Of a stretch of DNA of 64,000 nucleotides, positions 23,069-35,610 are shown in pieces. The stretch spans positions 1-64,000 of the forward strand of contig NC_052129.1 in NCBI RefSeq assembly GCF_012273895.1, in the 5' to 3' direction. How positions within the stretch are numbered: position 1 is the stretch's first letter; the number at the start of each line of letters is the position of its first letter. Source of the DNA: Zerene cesonia (Eukaryota > Arthropoda > Insecta > Lepidoptera > Pieridae). The notes under the pieces are model-generated. The model ran no database searches and was not told where the DNA came from. It worked only from the letters and a program-made list of their open reading frames with translations. A program made the position numbers and the translations under genes.

Positions 23069-23215
23069 CATGTGCCTAAGGGGCACCCCACGCCATCTAT
23101 TGAGATGATTAAGAACCATCACAACCAATACGAAACATTATTTCATCGATACAATATTGTAATCATTGAAATAATGTTTCGTTTTAGCATTTCAATGCTA
23201 TAAAACTAAAAATTA
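23069..23215. mobile_element. tRNA-derived SINE family tail with internal hairpin
   Basis: The piece holds the family phrases 'ctaaggggcacc' and 'gcatttcaatgctataaaac', also seen at 25505-25720, 30720-30760 and 62320-62340. A perfect 15-bp inverted repeat (23131-23145 with 23167-23181) sits between them. Confidence 0.6.
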
Positions 23216-25504
23216 AATTTATCAATTGTTTTCACGAGGTTGATTTTTATTCCAACTTTCGAGAAAAAAATTTGATAAAGATCTGAAATGTTTTGTTTTA
23301 GCTCCTCTAAACGATAAAGCCTTTTACGAACAAATATCTTATTTCGAACTTCATTTTAGTCTGTATTTATAGAGCAACTTATCTTTAATCAATAAGTGCG
23401 GCGCTACACCCCGCACGTGGCGGCGCTTGATGAATATGTACATAATGATCTGTATGAATGTATAATGAGTGGACACGAATCGTTCCACTCGTGCGACATC
23501 AATCCGCGCCCGCGTGATCACAAGAGTGGCTCTACCTCTATGGTATATATGCAATTAAATGAATGAGAAGAGAATACAATAGCCAGCGTATGTTAACTAC
23601 TGTATGATAGGTATTAAAACTGAGATTTAGGACTATACATACTTTTGGTTGAATGCAAATATTTTAATTTATAAACACGCCGATTGATTACGTTATAAAT
23701 GTAAATTTCCATGGGAAAGAGATGTTTTGCCGCAATAGAAAATGCCCTAAATATTTCCATATCAATTCCAACCACAAAAACATAAAGTCACTCTGTGAAA
23801 AAAAAGGAAAAAGTTTATTTTTCAACTATCAAAAAGCAATTGTTTGTACAAACACACTTTTATAAAACTTCTAGTAAGGATTCCCCTGTCCCAAAAATAG
23901 CTCGGCGTAGCTTATATAGAAATATTTAAAATTTACTTGACTTGTAAGTTGAGCATGCCGGGTTAGCGTAAGCCTGTGGTCTCGTAGCGCGGGGGCGGCG
24001 GAGGCCGGTACCGTGCACTCTGCAGCGCATTCTCCACGTTCCGGCTGCGAAATGTTTTCACAAATTTTCGCCGCCTTCTCACTTACAGTTAAGTTTTCAC
24101 GATCTCAGGCCACGGCACCGGAGCGGCGAGACAGAATGAGAGCATTGCTGTTCGACGAAAGATACTGCGCATACAAGATAGATACAACACCGTTTGATTG
24201 GGTAATATTGGATTGTTTAAAGCCTAATAATCAAAAATAGTCAATTATTTTTTCCATAGGTCATCCTTTATATATTGTTTTATTTATAATATCTATTAGG
24301 AGCCGCCCACGCTGGGGCCGCCCTCGCCGCTCGCCGCGTCGCAGACCGCTGCGAATAATTGACGAAACTGTCTCGGAATATTTTTGCTGCACAATTTGCC
24401 GACTCTTGCTCTCTGCAGCTTGTAACGTGAGCGCTGCAGCCGCGCTACATTTAAATGGACCTGCCTTGTTCTGGCAATTTTATTTCCGTAAGTGAATTTT
24501 CGCTTCGCTTGTTTTTAGTTGTTGTTTTTACTTGCTAATATTAATGAAAAAAAAAACAAACATTTCGAATCATTTTAATAAGATAATTATTTTCTACAAA
24601 ACGAGAGGTAGTAATCAAAATTCTAAAATGGAACCAAAGGACCATAATCATATACAAAACGAAACGCGTGAATCGTTTGAAAATTAAGTAACAAAACGAA
24701 AAAAAAAAACGTCGATTTTTTTGGGAGTTTTGGGACTCTAGAAATGAAATTATAATAGAATGAGCAAAATTTGGATAGTGGAAAACAACAAAACGTATTT
24801 TTTTTTTTTAATTTAAAACGAATTAAAATAGTCACATAACCATGCACCACCGTCCTTTTGCTACATAGAAGTCAGCATTACGAAGATCATTTATAATTTA
24901 TGAAGAAAAAACGGTTGAAAATCAAGCAAGGGTTCCGTCTTGAAAAATGTACATGATAAGAATACAAAGAATATAGTTAGTAAGTGAGACGTGACCAAAT
25001 TACGGAGTCTCTCAGTCCGCGAGCGCTGAATAACTTTAATTAGTCCGTTGTTTGAACGACCAACTACAATAATCTTTTTTAGTTTGAACTGGCGAGCTTC
25101 GGATGAGAGCATTACCAGTTATGTCTTCAGAGGGATGCGAATAAGTAAGTGAGTACAGGCACATTTACATCATAGCATTGTTCCTGACATAGCGCTTACT
25201 GCATATCCCAAAAACCTAACTTTACATACAGCTGGAATATCTTTAATTATTGTTTATATTATGTTCGTCTAATGACGATGGCGACTTGCCATGAAAGTAA
25301 AAATATTATGAAGTTATTTTGCTTCCCTGCTTGCAATTCGGATTGAAAAAAACATTTCTGGCTTCCAAAATACTAACAACATACATACCATGACCCTCAC
25401 AACCCTCACCGTAAATACTACGTATACGTATTTATAATTCTGTGCCGTAACGAAATTAATGTTTTAAATAATATAAACTACTTGGTCATGTATTAACTAA
25501 ATTT
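23216..25504. other. non-coding region with GC islands
   Basis: No gene is recognised. GC-rich patches at 23985-24060 and 24300-24475, the latter with CTGCAG/GCTGCAGC motifs next to AT-rich cores, could be regulatory. Confidence 0.4.
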
Positions 25505-25735
25505 AATTTTTAGTTTTATAGCATTGAAATGCTTTAAAAATGAGATATTTTAAAAGAATAGTAAAAATTTGATCCCGAGGCGGGATTCGAACCCGAGTTT
25601 TTTGCCAAACCATAGCAACGCCTAGCCTCTCTAGGCCACCCGTGATCCCGCCACAGTAATTGAATTTCTTCTAGCTTTAGATTTTTTATGTGTCTAAGGG
25701 GCACCAAAAGGGGTTTCAAAATTATAGTTATAATT
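25505..25735 (-). mobile_element. tRNA-derived SINE (family C)
   Basis: On the - strand a tRNA-like head shows an A-box-like TGGCCTAGAGAGG and a perfect B box, GGTTCGAATCC, at about 25578-25635. It is flanked by 'gtggcgggatcacggg' and ends in the family tail 'aaagcatttcaatgctataaaac' at 25515-25540. The arms do not form a real acceptor stem, so it is not a functional tRNA. Confidence 0.7.
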
Positions 25736-26884
25736 AACACTTGACTTCAAAGCGATCGTCTTTGCTTTCTTCAATCCCACTCAAGGCTACTGCTCGCCTG
25801 TCGCGTGGTGAGCCAGCGGTGTACCGATGGGCACCGCAAGCCTCCCTCCCGTGTGATGTCTATCTAGATACTATTTGCACGTTTTTGCAAATTCAAGAAA
25901 CCAACGAGCGAGTTGAACGCACTCATTATAAAAGCTTTGTTCTTAAATTGAGAAAAGACCTTCAGTCCTGCTAAATATTTTATGAACAATAGTATATGTC
26001 GGGTTAAACTGCTTTACTGCAGTTATATATTCTCAAGAAGAGCCACTCGATATAGACACAGAGAATATAGGCATGGAAATATTTAAAAGAAATATTTGAA
26101 GCGCAAATCATCATCGAATTAAAAAAGCTATTTGACACAAACAAACTGTCAATGTTAGTAATATGGTTATTTTATGTGTCAGCGGCGGTGCGGCGGCGGC
26201 ACTAATTTGGAATTTGAAAGCTTTTGTTGAGCACCAAAACAATTTTCCAGCGATGCACGTTACCCGCTACAGGCCTGACACATCGCTATTCAGTTGCAAA
26301 AATATATTTTAGTGAAGTTTTTTAATATTTATATTTGATTTTTTTTATGAGTACCAAGTTCACAAATCAATTAAAAAACCTATAATATGTGTTTACAATA
26401 TGAATATTATGTGTGGATAGTGGATACCTACGTAATAGGTGAAAAATTATGATTGAACTTATGACATTGATAATGTTGAACAGTTCTATTTGTCGGAGTA
26501 CCCGCTTGGATATTAGCGAACGCAAGTGCATGCATGACTCACGAGTTGCGCTTGGACATGGCCGTAGCTGGTAGCAGCGGGCGGGCATTCAAGTATTGGA
26601 GCTCGTGCCGAGCGGACGTGTCTGCTCGAGACCCGATATAAGTTTCAATTCTAATTTGCTATACAAAGTGAAGTGAAGTGATTTCTGAGAATTAAGTGAT
26701 TTTAATTACTATTGTGAGCATAAATAAAAGTGTGAAATTCCGTTTGTGTCTTTTGCTGCTCAAAGTTACCCAAAATGCCCAATGTGGAAGACATAATCAG
26801 CCCACTGAGCCCTATACTCCAGCCTGAGCTGGCATATTAATAATTAATTGATTAGTTGTATTTATAAATATAACAATTTTTTTG
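25736..26884. other. non-coding region with 5'-UTR-like segment
   Basis: Mostly unremarkable. The part from about 26590 to 26840 resembles a promoter and 5' UTR leading to a very short open frame, listed separately. Confidence 0.35.
26775..26840 (+). CDS. possible 21-codon small ORF
   Basis: An ATG in a fair context (CAAAATGC) follows a G/A-rich leader-like stretch with AGTGAAGTGAAGTG. The frame starts MPNVEDIISPLSP, is proline- and leucine-rich and ends TAT TAA. No family is recognised. It could be a short peptide, the beginning of a mobile-element ORF cut by a stop, or chance. Confidence 0.2.
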   Translation: MPNVEDIISPLSPILQPELAY

Positions 26885-26989
26885 AACAATATCATCACAC
26901 TAATACTATAAGCGTGAAAGTTTGTTTGTATCATTGTCCGTCAATCACGCTGAAACTAAAATATTTGTAAATGTCCTAATGCCACTTGG

Positions 26990-27195
26990 GACCGCCTCGT
27001 TAGTACAGTGGTTAACTCGTGAGCGTAGATCCGATGGGTACTGGGTTCGATACCCGGTAGGAACGCACAAAAAAATAATGTCTCGGTCTGGCAGGACACA
27101 GAAGAAGGCTGATCACCTACTTGTCCATAAAGAAAATCGATCGGTGAAACAGATGCATATAATTATACGCCGGCAAGGCCGCGGGCGGAGGCTAC
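26990..27195 (+). mobile_element. tRNA-derived SINE (family B), copy 1
   Basis: The head has a perfect polymerase III A box (TAGTACAGTGG) and B box (GGTTCGATACC), followed by an A run and a body starting 'gtctcggtctggcaggacacag'. The body matches the copy at 33171 for about 100 bp and then diverges. The 5' GACCGCC does not pair with a 3' acceptor strand, so it is not a tRNA gene. Confidence 0.8.
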
Positions 27196-27485
27196 TACAT
27201 AATATTTGTGTGTAAACAGCTTTATTAGCTATCAGGGGTACCGTTGCATGCCACTCGGCTGGATCAGTGACGCAAGCGCTACTCGGCAAGGATTTACAGC
27301 CACAGTTGAATAAACAACAAACTTTTATCGCCTATTGTCTCGCAAATATAAATCGAATGACTTACGACTCGGGATGTGGCCATTACTTTGTGGGCTTTGT
27401 GATCACACCATATCAGTTATATTATAGGTAGGTATATAGTGTAACAAACACGAGAACTTTGTAGGGACTTGAGATTCTTGTATTT

Positions 27486-27825
27486 TTTATGTCATCGTTG
27501 GTAATAGAGCTGGTAGCTCGCCTGATGGTAAGCGCTACCATCGCCTATGAATATCTGGAGAGGCGTAAGGTCGATTGCAGATCTCGCGCCTCTACAAATC
27601 GATTGCCGACTTCAAATCAGAAAGGGATTAAAGAGGATTATTGGGAGGAACAAAGAAAAGGACTGGGAAGGATAAGGAAAAGGGTACGAGAATCCAGCTT
27701 CCCTACCCACCGAACGAAACACAGCGGTATGCTATTTCACGCCGGTCTTCTGTGAGGTTGTGGTACTTCCCACGTGCGAGCTAGCCCAATTGGTGCCGAA
27801 GCGTGCTCGACTACCACTTGTATAC
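27486..27825 (-). mobile_element. SINE-like A-tailed repeat (family A), near full length
   Basis: It runs from the T-rich flank ('tttttatgtcatcg') through 'ctgatggtaagcgctaccatcgcc' and a purine-rich middle to 'gtgcgagctagcccaattggtgccgaagcgtgctcgac'. This is the whole family in inverted orientation and can be aligned end to end with 55584-55910. Confidence 0.8.
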
Positions 27826-30800
27826 TTTATTCTTTCGACTTTGTTTTAGTTATTTTACAGTAAAGGACTTAAAAGATAACAGCACTTGAATGTAGTTGGT
27901 TAAGTTTTTTCCAAGTTTTCCGTTCTTCTGTGTTTCGCAGTCGTAATATTCTCAGTGCGAAACTTTCAGGATTTAATGGCGTTTGAATGAGACTGGCTAA
28001 TGATGGTTCCAGTAATATCTTATAAGCAGTCAATGGAAAATTACCTTACGCTAATATTGAACAATTGAAGTAAGCATTAGGACATGACAACCGCGGCAAC
28101 TGTAATTGGTTATTTACAATGTTAATATGTTTTTCTTTTTATTTTTTTATAATTTAATATCATACACTCAGGTGATTTAGTGGTTTGAGTGATTATGATA
28201 TATTTTGCTATTCACAAAAAGGTTATTAATTTGTGATCGTGGTACAAATGATAATAAGGTAGGTACTGTAAGCCGACACTAGCTAAAGATATCAGCTGAT
28301 GTCTAGACGGGCTAATTGTTTATTCTTATCTGTCATTAGCGGTAAAGGTCGTTATGTTTTACCTCTGATTTTCTGCGATATTTCTACTTTTTTGTATACT
28401 TAAGAAATTTGTGGGAGTCTTCCCACAGGCGATCATGGAATTTTATAAGGCATCATGTATCAGATTTTATTTTAATATTTATAAAAAGTATTACAAGTCG
28501 ACGATCCTCTTCAATGTGTTATCAAATGATATGGTATGGCTCAGGTCGGAACAGCTATTCAAAATGACTAACAAAAGGAGAAATTAATGCTTCTTTTATC
28601 GAAAAGACTAGATTTAACAGAGGTAGTCTATAAAATTTCAACAACTACTTACGTTTAGTCTACTACTAATATTACATATAGTAAATTTTAGGGAATTATA
28701 TAAATATCAATTTGGGTCAACGACGAGTACAAAGAACGTGGTTTGACTTCCGCGAAATATAAATAGCATTTTTTCCACAGAATTTCGGGTGCAGTTCTAT
28801 TCACGTATTTTTTTGTATTTCAATATATATCTCCACGGGGTCTTTCGATTTCTATTGTGTATTGTTTGATGCGGCTGTGTCAAAATTATATATGAATTCG
28901 CCCAATATTATAAAGTAACACCAGTTAAACAAAAAATTTAAATAAAGTTTTAAAGACAGGGAAATACTCGTCCAAATTGTGTGGAAGTCAAGAGCTCTGC
29001 CATCATAAACAACGATTGCAATCCTTGCAAAGATTTACCGACCATTTCAATAATGCATGTGGCGTAATAAATGAATTGTCTTTAGAATGTACGTTTATCG
29101 GTGGAAGCACTTAGGTGATTGTCGTCGGAACGTATCCGCAGCGCCCAGCGGCCAGCGGCCAACTGACGTCAAAACAATATTAATTTGTTACCTGAAGATA
29201 CATGTACATTATATTGCTCTTGGGTAATTATGGACTCACCCACGTTTCAGTTTAATGTATACAATGTTTAGAAAATTAAGGATAATTCGTTTATTTCATG
29301 TTACCGAAATAAATAAGTATCTGTTTGACGCCGATCGTTTAATTGCTCTCAAGACTATGTGCCTGCGTTTGTCCCAACCATGTAGATAATCTTACAGTTT
29401 CCCGGTTCAAGTGTCTGTCATCCGCATCGAATGTAAGAGTAAAATACTTGAATTGTGTCGCTTCACCACGTAGATGGTTCAATAAATAAGAATTACATAG
29501 ATGACCATGTAATTATCAACATAAAATACAATAACATAGGAAATATATACGATAAGAAGTAGCTAGCTACTAAGAATGTACAAATGTTACCGTGGGAACA
29601 TGTTTGTGCACGAAATTAATATGCAGTAAAAGTTGACTTTTGTTTATTATACCGCCCACTAACAAACAAATAATAATCAGTTATTTTCCAAAAGAAATGA
29701 GATATAGAATTTAAGAACCCTTTTACCTGCATTGGGTTTCCCTGTGCCGTGGGAACAAGCTTCTTCCAGTGATAGTTACATTATATTCGTTTAAACTACA
29801 AATACATCGTTTCATATAAAAATTAACAAGTTGTGCAATTAAAATAAATCGAGTATACGGGACTCCTTAAGCTTTCTTCCCAGCCACAATGGCAGCTTTG
29901 TTAGGCGCGAGCTGCAGTCGGCAGTCGCCAGCCGCGGCCAGCAAACAGCTCGCTATTATTTGCAGTAATTATTCATTTTCAATAGCAACCGTTTCGGTCG
30001 TTAAGGAACTGGCAACTATCATTAAGGCTGAAATAGTCCTGCATTTGTAAAGAATTAATTTCAATGAAAAGTTAAGATTGAGATCTCCCCGGCGGATTTT
30101 GATCGTTGGACGCTGCAATTAAAAGTGCGGGAAGTCTTGTTCAAGCGACTTTCTCATTTCTATTGGGTTTCCTGAATTTTGGTGCAAAATTAGTACGCAT
30201 CTTCGAACTTTGCAGCTTTGAATTATTGTTTTTGTAGTAAAACGAAATGTGACCGAGTTCTTTTAAAGTAGACCAGGTTTTTCCTACATTTCTAAGTCGT
30301 TGAATTAGCAAAATAATAATTTATGTCAAATGTAGTTTAAATCTTTAATATTATTTCGTAACTAATCGTAAACATAAGTGAATTATTCAATCCTATCGAT
30401 CCTAATCAGGATAATAAAATAAACTTATGAAATCAATGTATTGTCACCGATTATTTATTGATAAGTGTACAAAGTTTGAATACAAAGTGTAAAGAAGTCG
30501 ATTAAAACAAACATGCAGGTTCATTTTATATCATCTCATATTAATTACAATCTAGCCAATAAACACATACAAGTGAAACTATTGAAAGAGTGAGAAATTT
30601 TGAAAGAAACGAAAAAATAAACACGCGTCTTTTTGCCATAGCGTAGCAACACTGTGGCAAAAAGACGCGGGAAGAATTCCGCCTCGTGATCAAATTTTAT
30701 CTAATCATTCAAAATATTCCTTTATAAAGCATTTCAATGCTATTAAACCAAAAGTTATATTGTAAGAGTGTTAAACAAACCGTAAGTTTTATAGAACTCT

Positions 30801-31890
30801 TCAACAAATATAGCACCACTTCATTTAGTCACACAAACAAAGGAAAACAACAGTAATGTAACTGTTAAGTCATAAAAATATATTTTTGACACCATTCGTA
30901 TTTGTTATTCGGATAAAATTTATTCTTTCGGCAATAATTATAAAAATATCGACACAATATTTTGGTCGCTAGATCACTCACAATAGCAACTATATTTGCG
31001 TGGAGTAATATTAACCATAAAAGATCGGGTCGCAGATATAAATCATGTATTGTATGGGCGAAATAAAACAATTTTCCTCTCGCTTGAGATAAAGATACGG
31101 CGGATACTCGCCAAATTGTGCCATCGAGTCGTCGGTGCGAGGGATGTGCCACGGCCTCGTAGGGCTGTCCAATGTCGATGCTTTTCCTGTTTGTTGTTGA
31201 GAGCAGCTGCTTGACTAATGAACAGCTTTTATATTTCGTTTCAATTTGATGTCACATTCAATGCAAATCACAGGTGAATCATTAACAAACAACAATATTT
31301 TACAATAGTTGCAACTATTACGACTTCTAAACAGATATTTTATACAGATTTATTTTAATATTGTCATATTAATAAATTCGAATTATGAATATTATATATA
31401 AGCTATTGTCATCATGTATCTATGTGATAGATAATGAATAATTTAAGATAATGATGACGTGTGAAATATTTCCCGTGAGCACGAGGCTTATCGCCTATAT
31501 TTTCCAACCAGGTAGGAAGTAATTCGACAGACTTTTTAACCGATTTTCAGAAAGGAGCAGTTTTGTCTTTGTTACTTCATATTTTTTTATGGTTGTAAGC
31601 AGTGTTGTAGTTGTGTTCTCCCGATTGGTTCCATTTTAGTTTGTTCTGTTTTGACAATAGAAGGTGGTTTGGTTTTTAATGTCTATTTGTATAGTGTCGC
31701 CTAACTCCGGGTTGAACAATTAGTAAGCATCGGTTCTGTATTGTTAATATCTAAAACTTCACTATGTCCTGACACAAAAATCATAACAAACTCGTTCTAT
31801 TGCGACGTGAAAAATACAAATAAACAAAAACACTTTCGATGTATCATATTAGTATGGATGTTGTCTGTATACAGCACACTTGCACAGCGA
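27826..31890. other. gene-poor region
   Basis: No gene is seen over about 4 kb. It holds a GCGGCCAGCGGCCA patch (29140-29165), a mixed-GC block at 29885-30130 with ATTA cores, and a SINE/hairpin fragment near 30620-30760. Confidence 0.4.
30620..30765 (-). mobile_element. tRNA-derived SINE (family C) copy with hairpin
   Basis: It contains 'gtagcaacactgtggcaaaaagacgcg...ccgcctcgtgatcaaatttt' and the tail 'gcatttcaatgctattaaacc', as in the 25.6-kb copy. Its head forms a perfect 15-bp inverted repeat (30624-30638 with 30655-30669). Confidence 0.6.
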
Positions 31891-31891
31891 G

Positions 31892-31917
31892 AACACACAC
31901 ACACACACACACACACG
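31892..31917. repeat. (AC)n microsatellite
   Basis: About twelve AC units. Confidence 0.9.
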
Positions 31918-32412
31918 TATAGCATACATCAGTGAACCTGATACAATTTGCTGCGGAAAGTCGCCACTTTGATGTATCGCCGGAAAAATAACGCCACATA
32001 AGCGTACGACTCGGTTAAAGTACGGTAAAGTTATCCGTAATGCATCGGTATAAAGTAGAAAATCCATTAACTGTTCGAAAATGCGATTAAGATTTTTCAA
32101 GACTAACGTAGTAGTCATAAAGATAGTTTTGGATTGAGTATTGTTTAATTTTTAAATCACTGCTGATGAAGTGAACTCAAAGAAATGGCTACACTTATTT
32201 ATTACCGAGTATGTATCTTAAATGATTATATGTTGTAAAAATATAAATACAAGGACTACATAGATAATAACTTTAATTTTTTTCCAGTCATTTAGATTTA
32301 AAATATAATTTTAAGACGAGATTCAAAACCGTTTTGTAGAATCATACTAAGTAGTACATGAGCCCTTTACAAAATACTTTTTCAAATGAACAATTCTATT
32401 TTTCGGTTGTAA

Positions 32413-32673
32413 ATTGGGCCAGCTCGCATCAAGGAAGTACCACACCCCCACAGAAGACCGGCGTGAAATTGTAGCATGCCATTGTGTTTCGTACGGTGAC
32501 TTTTCCTTACCCTTCCCCGTCCTTTCCTATATTCCTTTTGTCAATCTTTTCTTAATCACTTTCAAGTCGGTAATCCATTTGTCGACCTTACACCTCTCCA
32601 AATGTTCATGGGCGGTGGTAGCGCTCACCATTAGAAGGCCACCAGCTCCATTGCCGACGATCACAAAAAAAGC
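32413..32673 (+). mobile_element. SINE-like A-tailed repeat (family A)
   Basis: It runs from 'gggccagctcgcatcaaggaagtaccacac' through 'gggcggtggtagcgctcacca' to an A-rich end. It is open in one frame over its whole length, which explains the 200-codon frame covering 32414-33016; that frame is not a gene. Confidence 0.75.
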
Positions 32674-33057
32674 AACAATGAATAAATTGCTGCTTGTGGC
32701 GACATTTACTCGGCTCGCTCTTGTCCTCTGGATCGACAGTCGCCTACGAGATTACTTGTACAATCCAGTTAGACGTAACAGTGCAATAAACAAAGGGTTT
32801 ATTGAGACAAGTTACTACATACTAAATATTACCAGCTCCGAATATTTTTGTTTGTATTTCGTTTTTGCTTACGTAATGCTATTGTCTTATCGACCCTTTG
32901 CTTCATTAAATTATAATCATTGTGGAATATATACTATAATATATACTGCATACAATGGAAACTTGTGCATACTATTCAATCAATTCAATCAGAAATATGT
33001 ACCTAATCCAGAATGAACGACATGCATACAATTATGAATAAAAAATGATTATATTTT

Positions 33058-33137
33058 ATTCACCATTAGAAAGCTACGTCTTCACTGAGTGACATAGGCT
33101 ATATTTGTATTACAGGCGAATCCGAGCGGTCCTCTAG
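33058..33137 (+). mobile_element. truncated Helitron 3' part
   Basis: It contains 'caccattagaaagctacg...gtgacataggctatattt', a well-known lepidopteran repeat phrase, and ends CTAG|T. The 5' end and hairpin are lost or degraded. Confidence 0.55.
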
Positions 33138-33170
33138 TCCCTAATAATTATATCACATTATAGTGTCAAA

Positions 33171-33385
33171 GACCGCCTCCTTGGTACAGTGGTTAACGCG
33201 TGAGCGTAGAACCGAGGGGTCCTGGGTTCAATTCCCGGTGGGGACGCACAAAAAAAAAAGTCTCGGTCTGGCAGGACACAGAAGGTTGATCACCTACTTG
33301 TCCGTAAAGAAAATCAATCAGTGAAACAGATGTACATCATCTGCCCCATACTCCACTAGGGGACACGGGACTTCACTTTTTTTTA
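33171..33385 (+). mobile_element. tRNA-derived SINE (family B), copy 2
   Basis: A box TGGTACAGTGG and B box GGTTCAATTCC, then an A run, 'gtctcggtctggcaggacacag' and an end at 'ggacttcac' plus a T run. It lies just downstream of a Helitron fragment. Confidence 0.8.
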
Positions 33386-33436
33386 CTATAGAGTCAAAGA
33401 TCTGAATAACTGCGATATGTGTCAACTGTCACTAGT

Positions 33437-33511
33437 ACGGTGCGGAGCGGCGGGGCGGCGGGGGTGCGGTGCGGTGCGGTGCGGTGCGGTGGAGTAAGGG
33501 GGGAGGGGGGA
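33437..33511 (+). repeat. GCGGT repeat and G-run tract
   Basis: Tandem GCGGT units are followed by several runs of four to six G. The strand could form G-quadruplexes. Confidence 0.8.
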
Positions 33512-33710
33512 TGCTAATTACCGCAGTTTGAGAGAAACACAACAAAGCGTCGAGTTGATGCTACTTCATATCAACACTACTCGCTGTGTGTGATGTAAAT
33601 AATTAGCCGAGAGACGAGTTTTATTTTTCAATTTCATTGAAAGTTGACTACCTTATTAGTTTACACTTTTTAGTAGCATTATTATGACGGTGTTTAATCG
33701 TCGATTTTAC

Positions 33711-33860
33711 CGGTGTAGCAAGGTACCACACAGCCACTGAAGGTCGATCGTGAGTAGAGGAGCCAGAGGCCCGTTTCCTTTTCCTCACCCTTCCCAGTCC
33801 ATTCCATCTTTCTAGTCGTCAATCCTTCCACTAACCTCAAACGATTATTTTTATTAGATG
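33711..33860 (+). mobile_element. SINE-like A-tailed repeat (family A), partial
   Basis: It shares 'ggagccagaggcccgtttccttttcctcacccttcccagtccattcc' in sense orientation with 55690-55750. The 3' end is missing. Confidence 0.65.
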
Positions 33861-34251
33861 CCAATGAGTTTAATGAGGCCAATGTTCCTGTAAGAATACC
33901 GGTACAAAAAGCTGCCTCACTTACTCTTTATTACTCATACCGTCAGTGAAAGTTTCGTCAAAAATAATCCAGCCGTTCCAGTAGCCGGAAATAACAGAGA
34001 AACGGATAAATATAATAAAAAATATTTTTTGGCATGTGAATTGTGTACACAGGATGTATACACAATGCTTATAGTAAAAAACAGACACAACACTCCAATG
34101 TCATTTATCAGTACAGATATTCAGAAATTAATTAAATCACCATTACACAGATTAAAAGCAGTGATAATAAACATATCACCGAGCAAATATTCGATAGCGT
34201 TCTCAATATCAGTGCCAAGTCTCAGGTTCGTTAATGAGATTCTGCTGATAC

Positions 34252-34305
34252 GAGCTCTGAGCTCTCCACTCTCCACTCTCCTCTCTCCGCTCTCCGCTCT
34301 CCGCT
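34252..34305. repeat. CTCTCC(A/G) heptamer repeat
   Basis: A pyrimidine-rich 7-bp repeat of CTCTCCA and then CTCTCCG units, about seven copies. Confidence 0.85.
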
Positions 34306-35610
34306 AGTATACCGTTGCTGGAGGGATGCCGACTGTGCTAGCGGACACTGAGATTCACGGCCTTGTATGGCATCGGCATACGATGTATGCCACACAAGTG
34401 ATGTGATATGCAATGTATTATTTAAAATATACGGTATTTAATTTTATTTATCATTATATTAATTTAATATCATTCATTCATAATTTAAAATATGCGTTTA
34501 TAAAATTTTGGTTTTTAAACTTGTATCGCGCAACTTACACATAATATAACAGGTTAGCATAAAATAAACTGGCAAACGTTTGCAAAATACAAAAATTCCC
34601 TCCCGCAAATTCGTTCCTCAGCTGGTCAAAAAGCATTCAGTTGTTCACATGACAGCGAATAATTCATATCGCTATCGAGAACACATCTTAATGCGAGTAT
34701 TGTTCAACCAATATTGTAGTTCGGCGACATGAGTTCCAGCTAGCTTCTAGTTTTATTTCATTTCGCAGAAGTCTGGGCTGGGCCGCTTACAGATTGAAAT
34801 GCAAATGAGATGGCTGATGCTGTTGTGACATTCTTCGAAACAAAGCAACGCTAATTTGCATTGAGACCGACATCAAGTGGTGCTTTTCTACAGTAAAAAG
34901 TTGACCATGCTAGACTCTAGAACCTAGATGGAGGTAAATGACCAATTAAACTAGTTAGTATTATCAACTGATATTGACATGATTATCACATTCTTTATTT
35001 TATCGGAGTTTAACAAAAAAAACGTATAATATTTATATACAAATAAGACAGCTTAAAATATTCCAGCAATATATTTATTTAAGCAAATCTATTAGAAGCG
35101 TAAAGCGCTCATAAAGTAATTGTGATTGAAACAAATTCGCAATAAAAACGGCTGTTGGGTGGAGCGCCGAGACTCAGCGCGGCGCGCACTTGCGGGGCTC
35201 GCTACACTCACTTGTTATATTTAAAGGATATAACGGTTCAGGCTTAAAAAAACTCAAATTGTCATATTGACAAAACAAGTACTGCTACGGAATGCCTCGC
35301 ATTTTATTGTAGGATCAAAAAATTTATCGCAAATAGGAACCAAAGTCTGTATGGATAACTTACCTCTCGAAAGTGTTAATCAGGCTCGCAACCTTAGTAT
35401 TGTTATCGCTAAATTGTATACAACAAATTCGTTTTCCGCTGTCTGTGTGTGTCTGTATGCTTAGATCTTTAAAATTACGCAACAAATTTTGTTGGCTTTT
35501 TATAACAGATAGCATGATTTAAGAGGAATGTTTAATAATTGAAATTGAAGCATATGACTTTTTCAATACTCGTAACTTTTTTTTAACGTTTTCAAATGTT
35601 GTACAAAATT

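Noticed and set aside
23131..23181. microRNA precursor
   Set aside because: The stem is only 15 bp and no known mature sequence is recognised; kept as a hairpin finding instead. The same holds for 35611-35649.
22003..23203. Long open frames of 340-450 codons across this and the other large gaps (41279-42543, 43568-44911, 47920-49092)
   Set aside because: Almost all codons are N. The frames exist only because gaps contain no stops.
26990..27065. tRNA gene (also at 33171-33246 and 25570-25662)
   Set aside because: A and B boxes are present but the acceptor and anticodon stems do not pair, and SINE bodies follow.
32414..33016. 200-codon frame
   Set aside because: The first half is a family-A SINE-like repeat and the rest is AT-rich sequence without protein similarity.
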